Notes under the pieces: generated by a model
The model's database searches: none
What the model was told of the DNA's origin: nothing
Seen by the model: only the letters and a program-made list of their open reading frames with translations
Shown here: positions 6,147 to 12,493 of the stretch, one piece after another
Layout of the letters: the number at the start of each line of letters is the position of its first letter
Position numbering within the stretch: position 1 is the stretch's first letter
DNA from: CALELF01 sp045617925
GTDB taxonomy: Bacteria > Synergistota > Synergistia > Synergistales > Synergistaceae
Direction: 5' to 3'
Assembly (NCBI GenBank): GCA_045617925.1
Contig: JAZLJR010000026.1
Span: forward strand, 1-12,549
Length of the DNA stretch: 12,549 bases
Translations under genes and position numbers: made by a program

Positions 6147-6767
6147 ATGAAAAAAATTATTCTTATCACCCTTTGTTTGCAGATACTGGCTTGTCTTGCG
6201 AGTATCGCACTGGCGAAAGATGTCGTCTTTAGGTCACCGGACAAAAAAGGTGGCGCTTCATTATATAGTGTAATAGAAGCACGTCGCTCCTGCGAGCAGA
6301 AGGATTTCGCTGCAAAAGAAATTACAAATGATGAATTGGGACAAGTTCTTTGGGCAATGTCTGGCAAAACGGGAGAGAAAAATTTTGCAATTCCTCTTGC
6401 TATGAATAAACCTCCCTACGTAAAACTCTACGTTTTGACAAAAAAACAAGCCTACTTATATGATTGGGAAAAACATTCCCTATCAGATGTTATTTCCGAC
6501 GATAGACTCTTGAAAAGATCTGTTACACAAGATTTTGCAAAAACTGCTCCTGTTGTAATTTTGTTTATCTCCCAAGAAATGGGGAACTGGAAAGATTACG
6601 CAACCATGGCAGTCGGTGCCATGACACAAAATGCATATCTCGTTGCTCGTAACATGGGGCTTGCCACAAGGTTTGTTGCAAGCATAAACAAAAATCAGAT
6701 TGAAGCAGGACTCAACCTATCCCCCTTAGCGACCATCCACGGCGCATTGTTACTAGGAAGACAGTAA
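6147..6767 (+). CDS. Exported nitroreductase-like protein
   Basis: A 206-residue protein with a signal peptide at residues 1-23 (MKK, then a long hydrophobic core, ending ALA before KD) and a nitroreductase-fold domain after it. Family marks are SVIEARRSCEQKDF (41-54), the FMN-phosphate-binding RRS-type segment; ITNDELGQVLWAMSG; APVVILFI; and the helix VGAMTQNAYLVARNMGLATRFV (156-177), the usual A..QN..L.A...GL pattern. Cytoplasmic members reduce nitro groups, quinones or thiazolines with FMN and NAD(P)H. How an exported one obtains FMN and electrons is unclear, so the reaction is unknown. C16 follows ILA, so a lipoprotein anchor is possible, though the hydrophobic core continues past it. AGGAGG lies 5 nt before the ATG. 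The gene stands alone between two copies of the inverted-repeat element. Confidence 0.78.
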   Translation: MKKIILITLCLQILACLASIALAKDVVFRSPDKKGGASLYSVIEARRSCEQKDFAAKEITNDELGQVLWAMSGKTGEKNFAIPLAMNKPPYVKLYVLTKKQAYLYDWEKHSLSDVISDDRLLKRSVTQDFAKTAPVVILFISQEMGNWKDYATMAVGAMTQNAYLVARNMGLATRFVASINKNQIEAGLNLSPLATIHGALLLGRQ

Positions 6768-6772
6768 AATAA

Positions 6773-6903
6773 TAGCCATAAAGAACATAGAGAACTTAAA
6801 GCTTTGGCTACGCCAAAGGAACATCTTGAAAATCTTATTGACAGCAAAGAAAAACGCTCTGGCGCAGCCAGAGCCTTTATGACCTTTATGTTCTTTATGG
6901 CTA
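6773..6903. repeat. Inverted-repeat element C
   Basis: The left end TAGCCATAAAGAACATAGAG (6773-6792) is matched in inverted form by 6875-6903, whose complement reads TAGCCATAAAGAACATAAAG before further repeats. Inside are perfect triloop hairpins CTTTGGC-TAC-GCCAAAG (6802-6818) and GCTCTGGC-GCA-GCCAGAGC (6856-6874), separated by a 37-nt core without obvious coding content. It fills most of the gap between the nitroreductase-like gene and the mutase gene and could stop or modulate read-through between them. Confidence 0.82.
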
Positions 6904-6952
6904 AAAAAATAAAAATAATAAATATCTACATATATATTATGAGGTGAAGAAA

Positions 6953-8359
6953 ATGGCAGAAACACAAACAAAAGTTCCTTCAGTAATTTTTAGGGAATAT
7001 GACATTCGCGGTGTTGCAGACGTGCATTTAACAAATGAAAATCTGCGTGAAATAGCTCGCGCCTATGCCACATATCTCTTGGAACACGGAAAGACAAAAA
7101 TTCTCCTTTCCGGAGACGTCAGACTTTCTACCCCAAGAATCAAGCAGGCCTTGAAAGAAGCTCTCCTTGACTGTGGCATTTCCGTTGTTGACCTAGGCAT
7201 TACAACAACTCCACACTTCTACTGGTCACTTTTCAATACAGGTCTTGACAGCGGTATCATGGTTACAGGAAGCCATAACCCACCAGATCAGAATGGATTA
7301 AAACTCGCTATTGACAGCGTTACCCTTTGGGGAGACCAAATCAAAAATCTATACCGCATAATCTGCAATAATGCTTTCAAAACAACAGGGCAAAAAGGCA
7401 CAGCCGAAGAGCTCTGGACAAGAGAGCAATACCTTGCAGACCTCAAAAGCCGTATCACGCTCGGCCCAAGAAAGCTCAAGGTCGTTTGCGACTGTGCAAA
7501 TGGGACAGAGGGCTTCTATGCAAAACAATTCTTTGAGAGCATTGGCTGCGAAGTTACAGCTCTTTATGACGATCCGGACGGACGTTTCCCAAATCATCAC
7601 CCAGATCCAACGATAAAGGAAAATATGGTGGATTTGCAGAAAGAAGTGTTGCGTCAAGGTGCAGACTTTGGCGTAGGCTATGACGGCGACGCTGACAGAA
7701 TTGGTGTCGTGACAGACAAGGGGCTCATGATTTCCGGCGACAGACTCATGGCACTTTTCTGGAAAGAAATCTTGCCAAAAAATCCTGGCGCTGTCGGCAT
7801 TTGCGAAGTAAAAGCTTCCCTCTGCCTGCCAGAGGTTATAGAAAGACTCGGCGGAAAGGTTGTGTGGGGCGCTTCCGGCCACTCACTCATAAAGGCAAAG
7901 ATGCGCGAACTCAATGCCTTGTTCTCTGGCGAAGTCTCCGGCCACATCTGCTTTGCAGACGAATATTATGGATTTGACGATGCACTCTATGCATCCGGCC
8001 GCCTTGCTCGTTACATGTCAAATTCACATTTGACACTTTCAGAGGAATTGGCAGACATCCCCGTTTACCCAATCACAATAGAAACAAGATACCCATGTGA
8101 TGACGAAATAAAGTTTGATGTTGTTGCTCGTTTGGCAGAAAAGGCAAAACAGGATTTTCCAAATGTTTTGACCGTTGACGGCGCAAGAATTCAGTATGAC
8201 ATGGGCTGGGGCTTGCTCAGGGCTTCCAACACTCAGCCAGTGCTTGTCACACGCTGTGAAGCAAGGACAAAAGAGGACTTGCAATACATTATGAACGACA
8301 TGAAACGCCGTATCATTGAGGCAGGTAGCCCGAATTTCTACTACGAAATTCAAGATTAG
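6953..8359 (+). CDS. Phosphomannomutase/phosphoglucomutase
   Basis: An alpha-D-phosphohexomutase of 468 residues (family usually 450-470), moving phosphate between C6 and C1 of mannose or glucose via a phosphoserine and Mg2+. This supplies GDP-mannose or UDP-glucose precursors. The four signature loops are present: catalytic TGSHNPPDQNG with S107; the metal loop DGDADR (244-249); the sugar-recognition loop GEVSGH (326-331), of the dual-specificity GE(M)SGH kind; and the phosphate-binding RASNTQPVLVTRCEA (423-437). FREYDIRG (13-20) is also typical of the AlgC/ManB branch. I chose the ATG at 6953 rather than the in-frame GTG at 6944, because GAGGTG there is the ribosome binding site at proper distance. 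The gene is followed after 44 nt by the Fe-S scaffold gene. The preference for mannose versus glucose cannot be decided. Confidence 0.92.
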   Translation: MAETQTKVPSVIFREYDIRGVADVHLTNENLREIARAYATYLLEHGKTKILLSGDVRLSTPRIKQALKEALLDCGISVVDLGITTTPHFYWSLFNTGLDSGIMVTGSHNPPDQNGLKLAIDSVTLWGDQIKNLYRIICNNAFKTTGQKGTAEELWTREQYLADLKSRITLGPRKLKVVCDCANGTEGFYAKQFFESIGCEVTALYDDPDGRFPNHHPDPTIKENMVDLQKEVLRQGADFGVGYDGDADRIGVVTDKGLMISGDRLMALFWKEILPKNPGAVGICEVKASLCLPEVIERLGGKVVWGASGHSLIKAKMRELNALFSGEVSGHICFADEYYGFDDALYASGRLARYMSNSHLTLSEELADIPVYPITIETRYPCDDEIKFDVVARLAEKAKQDFPNVLTVDGARIQYDMGWGLLRASNTQPVLVTRCEARTKEDLQYIMNDMKRRIIEAGSPNFYYEIQD

Positions 8360-8403
8360 TTAGTAATTTATATTCTATATATAAGTAGGAGATATAATTA
8401 AAG

Positions 8404-9096
8404 ATGCAGTATTCAAAAGAAGTTGAAGAAATGACCTGTGTAAAATCAGGTTGCAACCACGGATGTGCTCCTATTCCTGAAGAGGGAAAATGGATTTGCT
8501 CAAAAGAAATTAAGGACCTTTCCGGTTTTACCCACGGTGTGGGCTGGTGTGCACCACAGCAGGGAGCTTGTAAGCTTTCCCTTAATGTAAAAAATGGTGT
8601 TATCCAAGAAGCTCTTGTTGAAACACTTGGCTGCAGTGGCATGACCCACTCTGCAGCAATGGCAGCAGAAATTTTGCCAGGTCGCACCTTGCTTGAGGCA
8701 CTCAACACGGACCTCGTTTGCGACGCAATAAACACTGCAATGAGAGAACTCTTTTTACAGCTTGCATACGGCAGAAGCCAGAGTGCATTTTCTGACGATG
8801 GCCTCGTTATTGGCGCAGGCCTTGAAGACTTAGGCAAGGGGCTTCGTTCACAGGTCGGCACAATGTATGGCACAAAAGAAAAAGGTCCACGCTATCTCGA
8901 AATGGCAGAGGGCTATGTGCTAGATCAAGCATTAGACGAAAACAATGAAATCATTGGTTACCGTTATGTTTCCCTCGGTAAGATGATGGACGCTATCAAG
9001 AGCGGAATGGATCCAAAGGAAGCCTTGAACAAATTCACAAGCACCTACGGCAGATACGCTGAAGGCGTGAAGTTCATCGACCCACGCAAGAACTAG
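8404..9096 (+). CDS. NifU/IscU-like Fe-S cluster scaffold protein, GGGtGRT-partner type
   Basis: A 230-residue protein with a NifU N-terminal-like core: GACKLSLNVKNGVIQEALVETLGCSG (54-79), then AAMAAEILPGRTLLEAL (84-100). In IscU/NifU this block holds the cluster ligands. Candidate ligands here are C49 or C56, C77 in LGCSG, and C106. Beyond the canonical scaffold it has an N-terminal Cys-rich segment, C12-x4-C17-x3-C21 plus C32, and a C-terminal extension of about 90 residues (from about residue 140). It therefore belongs to the divergent scaffold group found next to GGGtGRT proteins, and its own function has not been shown as far as I know. The AGGAG is 12 nt from the ATG, longer than usual, but an in-frame stop just upstream excludes earlier starts. 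The partner gene follows after 18 nt. Confidence 0.82.
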   Translation: MQYSKEVEEMTCVKSGCNHGCAPIPEEGKWICSKEIKDLSGFTHGVGWCAPQQGACKLSLNVKNGVIQEALVETLGCSGMTHSAAMAAEILPGRTLLEALNTDLVCDAINTAMRELFLQLAYGRSQSAFSDDGLVIGAGLEDLGKGLRSQVGTMYGTKEKGPRYLEMAEGYVLDQALDENNEIIGYRYVSLGKMMDAIKSGMDPKEALNKFTSTYGRYAEGVKFIDPRKN

Positions 9097-9114
9097 GAAG
9101 AGGAGGAAAACATT

Positions 9115-10107
9115 ATGGCACAATTTGAAGGATATGAGCGTAGAATAGATAAAATCAATGCTTTTCTTGCAGAGCACGGCTTCAAGAGCCTTGACGAAGC
9201 AAGAGAGCTTTGTCTCTCAAAGGGCATTGACCCAGCAGAAATCGTTAGAAGTGTTCAGCCAATAGCATTTGAGAATGCTTGCTGGGCATACACACTTGGC
9301 GCTGCACTTGCAATCAAGGAAAATGTCACAACTGCATACGATGCAGCAAAGAAGATAGGCGAAGGCCTTCAAGCTTTCTGTGTTCCTGGCAGTGTTGCAG
9401 ACACACGTCAGGTCGGACTTGGACACGGCAACCTCGCAGCAATGCTTCTTGACGAAAAAACAAATTGCTTCTGCTTCCTTGCAGGGCACGAGAGCTTTGC
9501 CGCAGCAGAAGGCGCAATCGGTATTGCAAAAACTGCAAACAAGGTTCGCAAGACACCTCTTCGCGTTATCTTGAATGGACTTGGCAAGGACGCCGCATAC
9601 GTCATCTCACGCATCAACGGCTTCACATTCGTTGAAACAGAATATAATCAGTTCACAGGTGAATTGAAGGTTATCAAAGAAACACCTTTCAGCAAAGGCG
9701 AAAGAGCCTCTGTCAAGTGCTACGGCTCAAATGACGTAAACGAAGGCGTTGCTGTTATGATAAAAGAGGGCGTTGACGTTTCCATTACAGGTAACTCAAC
9801 AAACCCAACACGCTTCCAGCACCCAGTTGCAGGAACATACAAGAAGTGGGCAACCGAGCACGGTAAACAATACTTCTCTGTTGCTTCCGGCGGTGGCACA
9901 GGAAGAACACTCCACCCAGACAACATGGCAGCAGGTCCTGCCAGCTATGGCATGACAGACACAATGGGCAGAATGCACTCGGATGCACAATTTGCAGGCT
10001 CAAGCTCCGTTCCAGCACACGTTGACATGATGGGACTCATCGGCATGGGCAACAACCCAATGGTCGGTGCTTCCGTTGCTGTCGCAGTTGCAATAGTTAG
10101 CAAATAA
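9115..10107 (+). CDS. GGGtGRT protein, function unknown
   Basis: A 330-residue protein carrying the family-naming motif GGGTGRT at residues 259-265, in the context FSVASGGGTGRTLHPDNMAAGPASYGMTDTMGRMHSD. It is soluble-looking with no signal peptide. It has glycine-rich stretches (GLGHGNLAAMLL at 101-112; MGLIGMGNNPMVGASVAVAVAIVSK at the C-terminus) and six cysteines (33, 56, 89, 118, 120, 202), including a CFC pair. The family is known mainly from anaerobes, next to a NifU-like scaffold as here, but no reaction is established to my knowledge. A role in Fe-S cluster assembly or as a cluster recipient is inference from the pairing. A strong AGGAGG 8 nt before the ATG and an 18-nt gap show co-expression with the scaffold. 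A strong terminator follows. Confidence 0.88.
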   Translation: MAQFEGYERRIDKINAFLAEHGFKSLDEARELCLSKGIDPAEIVRSVQPIAFENACWAYTLGAALAIKENVTTAYDAAKKIGEGLQAFCVPGSVADTRQVGLGHGNLAAMLLDEKTNCFCFLAGHESFAAAEGAIGIAKTANKVRKTPLRVILNGLGKDAAYVISRINGFTFVETEYNQFTGELKVIKETPFSKGERASVKCYGSNDVNEGVAVMIKEGVDVSITGNSTNPTRFQHPVAGTYKKWATEHGKQYFSVASGGGTGRTLHPDNMAAGPASYGMTDTMGRMHSDAQFAGSSSVPAHVDMMGLIGMGNNPMVGASVAVAVAIVSK

Positions 10108-10128
10108 TATTTCTTTTAAATATATATT

Positions 10129-10168
10129 AACAGGAGTTGTGCTTCAAAAAACGCAACTCCTGTTTTTT
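10129..10168 (+). terminator. Intrinsic terminator after the GGGtGRT gene
   Basis: AACAGGAGTTG (10129-10139) pairs with CAACTCCTGTT (10154-10164), extended by a G-U and a G-C pair, and is followed by TTTTTT. This is a strong terminator. It ends only 20 nt before the ATG of the next gene, so it may also act as an attenuator for that gene. Confidence 0.9.
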
Positions 10169-10188
10169 AGAAGGACAATTTGATAAAG

Positions 10189-11070
10189 ATGACACAAACA
10201 TTAACCCTAGCAGTAATTCAAATGCAAATGACAAAAAGCAAAGCAGAGAATATGTCCCATGCGCGTGACCTTGTGTGCAAAGCGTCACGTGACGGGGCAA
10301 ATATTGTGCTTCTTCCAGAGCTATTTGCCACACCTTACTTTTGCCAAGAAAGACAATATGAATATTACAACCTTGCTCAGTCGCTCTCTGAAAGTGATGA
10401 AGTGAAAGAATTTTCACAGTTAGCAAGTGAATTAAATATCGCCATTCCCATTTCTTTTTACGAAAAAGACGGAATGAATATGTATAACTCCATTGCTTTT
10501 GCTGACGGCAAAAACGGCATACTAGGAGTTTATCGCAAGGTGCATATACCGGACGACCATTTTTATCAAGAGAAATTTTACTTCACACCTGGCAACCTAG
10601 GCTTCAAGGTATGGAAAAGTCAATTTGCAAATTTTGGTGTTGGTATTTGTTGGGATCAATGGTTTCCAGAAGCAGCACGCATAATGGCGTTAAACGGCGC
10701 AGACTTTCTGCTCTATCCAACTGCTATCGGCAGTGAGCCTATTCTTGACACAGACAGCTCAAATATGTGGCAACGTGCAATGCAGGGACACGCAGCAACA
10801 AATATGACACCAGTTGCCGCTGCTAACAGATTTGGCACAGAGCTCGTAACACCGTCTGAAGAAAATGGACGACAGAGTTCTTCCCTTTATTTCTATGGCT
10901 CGAGCTTCATAACTGATGAAACTGGAGAAATTGTAAAGCAGGCAGGAAGAACCGAAGAAAATATCCTGTTGCACTCCTTTAATTTAGAGCAGATACGCGA
11001 AAAAAGATTATCTTGGGGATATTTCCGCGACAGACGGCCAGAATGTTATGGCGAAATTTCTTCCTCATAA
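10189..11070 (+). CDS. aguB: N-carbamoylputrescine amidase (nitrilase superfamily)
   Basis: Hydrolyses N-carbamoylputrescine to putrescine, CO2 and ammonia, the last step of the agmatine route to putrescine. It has 293 residues from the ATG, normal for the family. The Glu-Lys-Cys triad is visible: E44 in LLPELFATPYFCQ, K117 in YRKVHIPDD and C154 in GICWDQWFPEAAR. The last block plus YFTPGNLGFKVW and the GRTEENILLHSFNL end fit AguB and the related beta-ureidopropionase group better than other nitrilases. Two starts are possible: the ATG at 10189, 13 nt from AAGGA (10171-10175), or a TTG at 10180, 4 nt from it. The ATG is preferred because the TTG adds only MIK to a complete domain. No agmatine deiminase gene is adjacent, although aguA often sits beside aguB. 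Confidence 0.88.
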   Translation: MTQTLTLAVIQMQMTKSKAENMSHARDLVCKASRDGANIVLLPELFATPYFCQERQYEYYNLAQSLSESDEVKEFSQLASELNIAIPISFYEKDGMNMYNSIAFADGKNGILGVYRKVHIPDDHFYQEKFYFTPGNLGFKVWKSQFANFGVGICWDQWFPEAARIMALNGADFLLYPTAIGSEPILDTDSSNMWQRAMQGHAATNMTPVAAANRFGTELVTPSEENGRQSSSLYFYGSSFITDETGEIVKQAGRTEENILLHSFNLEQIREKRLSWGYFRDRRPECYGEISSS

Positions 11071-11111
11071 AATCTCCACAATTTTTTCAAAATAACACCA
11101 TAATTTAATTT

Positions 11112-11117
11112 TATAAT
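11112..11117 (+). promoter_or_regulatory. Candidate -10 box before the short His/Cys-rich gene
   Basis: A perfect TATAAT with no convincing -35 at 16-18 nt. The expected start is near 11124, giving a leader of about 50 nt. This is the only promoter-like match in the 103-nt gap after aguB. Confidence 0.4.
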
Positions 11118-11173
11118 GCACACATCAACGCAAGAGCAAATATAAAATTACACAATGAAAGGAGTGCAAATTG

Positions 11174-11479
11174 ATGCAGTTTCACAAAAAATCAATTAAA
11201 TTTTTAGTATTGCTTCTAACACTCACCGTAATCTTGCCAAAGGCAACACCGGCTTTCGCTTGGCATTGTGGACCACGGCACTATCATTGCTGCCCACCAC
11301 CTCGACATTATTATCATAGAAGTTGTTACAGAGGCCCTGCTGTTTGGGGCTTTGCTGGGTTTACGACTGGCGTAATAGTTGGCTCTGTCATCACAAGTAA
11401 CCAAAATCGTGCAGAGCAACAAACAACCCCCACGGTTACACGGACAGAAACACTACCTCTCATACTTCACAAATTTTAA
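11174..11479 (+). CDS. Exported His/Cys-rich protein with glycine-zipper segment (short paralogue)
   Basis: A 101-residue exported protein. The signal peptide is MQFHKKSIKFLVLLLTLT with cleavage expected after ATPAFA. It is followed by a segment dense in His, Cys, Tyr and Pro (WHCGPRHYHCCPPPRHYYH), then a glycine-zipper hydrophobic stretch (AVWGFAGFTTGVIVGSVI) and a short Gln/Thr-rich tail. Signal peptide, His patch and zipper align with the next gene. The likeness continues to PTVT against PTIT, and then this protein stops, lacking the middle region and PDZ domain. I see no continuation of the paralogue in another frame, so it is a short family member or a truncated duplicate, not a simple frameshift. 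The start is ATG 11174, 9 nt after GGAG; an in-frame TTG precedes it at 11171. The His/Cys patch suggests metal binding (inference). Confidence 0.72.
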   Translation: MQFHKKSIKFLVLLLTLTVILPKATPAFAWHCGPRHYHCCPPPRHYYHRSCYRGPAVWGFAGFTTGVIVGSVITSNQNRAEQQTTPTVTRTETLPLILHKF

Positions 11480-11505
11480 TATCAAGAAAAGGAGCGAATT
11501 TCAAA

Positions 11506-12342
11506 TTGAAACATTTAAGCAAAAATTCAATAAAATTATTAGCGTTGTTTTTAATCTTTACCCTTACCACAACAGTTGCAACACCTGCCTTTGCATACGC
11601 CGTACACCATTATCATCATGATAGTGGCAACTCTGCTGCGTGGGGTATCGGCGGACTTGCTGCCGGTCTTATACTCGGTTCAGTTATCTCCAACAGCGAA
11701 AAGGAAAGAAACCCCAAAGAACCAACCATTACTGATATTGAGGAACGCCTGACTGCATTTTCAGCGCAGGCAGTAGTTGAAGCACAAAAGGCTATTGCAC
11801 AATATGGCATTGAGGACGGACTATCAAAGATAAACGATTATTGGGCTCAAAGGTCTTATGACACGATATATGATCCAATAGAACTAAAGCTCAGTGTTGT
11901 GGATTCTAAAAATATATTTAAGCTTACCTACATAATAGATAAAGAAACCCCATCCATCTATGTTACAGTTATACACAGAGCATCTGGCAAAAATTCAAGC
12001 CGCCATGCCGGACTTAACCCACCAGATATTGCACAAAAACAATCTACTGCAAAGGAACGCACACGCAGTTCACTTGAGTTGCTAGGATTTTCCTTGGCAG
12101 ACAATAGGTCAAACGGATATCTGACAGTAGCAGAAGTTGAAGAAGGCACAGCTGCTTACTATGCAGGACTACGAGCAAAAACACCTATTGTCGCTATTGA
12201 CGGCAATAAGACAACACAAATGATGCATGACCAAATGCAAACCTATGTCATGAAAGGTGCTAATACAGGCAACACCATCAAGGTGCAGTTTATGACAAAC
12301 GGCGGAGTGTTAAAAACAGTAGTCATTAAGCCACAATTATAG
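11506..12342 (+). CDS. Exported His-rich, glycine-zipper protein with C-terminal PDZ domain
   Basis: A 278-residue protein. Residues 1-30 are a signal peptide ending ATPAFA. HHYHH (34-38) is a His patch, and 44-61 (AAWGIGGLAAGLILGSVI) is a glycine-zipper segment that could insert in a membrane or oligomerise. A middle domain of about 74-190 with alpha then beta character is not recognised. Residues about 194-275 resemble a PDZ domain (GYLTVAEVEEGTAAYYAGLRAKTPIVAIDG, then a helix and beta strands), as in envelope proteases and adaptors. No protease domain is seen, so it is more likely an adaptor or scaffold outside the cytoplasmic membrane. The start is a TTG, because TTG AAA CAT aligns with ATG AAG CAT of the third paralogue and no in-frame ATG lies nearby. 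GGAG is 11 nt upstream. A terminator follows. Confidence 0.8.
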   Translation: MKHLSKNSIKLLALFLIFTLTTTVATPAFAYAVHHYHHDSGNSAAWGIGGLAAGLILGSVISNSEKERNPKEPTITDIEERLTAFSAQAVVEAQKAIAQYGIEDGLSKINDYWAQRSYDTIYDPIELKLSVVDSKNIFKLTYIIDKETPSIYVTVIHRASGKNSSRHAGLNPPDIAQKQSTAKERTRSSLELLGFSLADNRSNGYLTVAEVEEGTAAYYAGLRAKTPIVAIDGNKTTQMMHDQMQTYVMKGANTGNTIKVQFMTNGGVLKTVVIKPQL

Positions 12343-12347
12343 TAAAT

Positions 12348-12394
12348 AAAAAGATACCAGCGTGAGATTTTGTATCCAACGCTGGTATCTTTTT
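12348..12394 (+). terminator. Intrinsic terminator after the PDZ gene
   Basis: AAAAAGATACCAGCG (12348-12362) is the exact reverse complement of 12380-12394, giving a 15-bp stem with a 17-nt loop that ends in a T-run. Its A-run makes it symmetric, but no leftward gene is present to use the other side. Confidence 0.9.
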
Positions 12395-12437
12395 GTGTCA
12401 AACTCTATATTTGTTCATAGCTTTTTTGTCTTTATTG

Positions 12438-12446
12438 TGCTAAAAT
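12438..12446 (+). promoter_or_regulatory. Extended -10 promoter of the last gene
   Basis: TGCTAAAAT is an extended -10 without a clear -35. The expected start is near 12453, about 40 nt before the ATG at 12494. With the terminator just upstream, it suggests the third paralogue is transcribed separately. Confidence 0.5.
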
Positions 12447-12458
12447 ATTTTTTTGTAA

Positions 12459-12469
12459 GTGCAAGGCAC
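12459..12469. repeat. Short triloop hairpin in the last leader
   Basis: GTGC-AAG-GCAC has a 4-bp stem with a 3-nt loop, the same geometry as the intergenic hairpins at 3571-6874 but shorter and without the flanking TAGCCATAAAG ends. It could be chance. Confidence 0.35.
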
Positions 12470-12493
12470 AATATTATTACTGGAGGAGTTGCT

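Noticed and set aside
6944..6952. GTG at 6944 as start of the phosphohexomutase
   Set aside because: GAGGTG is better explained as the ribosome binding site for the ATG at 6953; the three extra residues add nothing to the fold.
7349..7882. A 177-codon open frame on the minus strand inside the mutase gene
   Set aside because: It is fully antisense to a gene with all four catalytic loops; no ribosome binding site or motif.
8313..8873. A 186-codon open frame on the minus strand over the mutase end and scaffold gene
   Set aside because: It overlaps two clear genes and the gap between them, with no domain or start signal; it is an antisense shadow.
11400..11505. The short His/Cys-rich gene as a frameshifted full-length PDZ gene
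   Set aside because: Reading the other frames after the stop shows no sequence like the middle or PDZ region of the next gene, and a fresh ribosome binding site for that gene follows directly.
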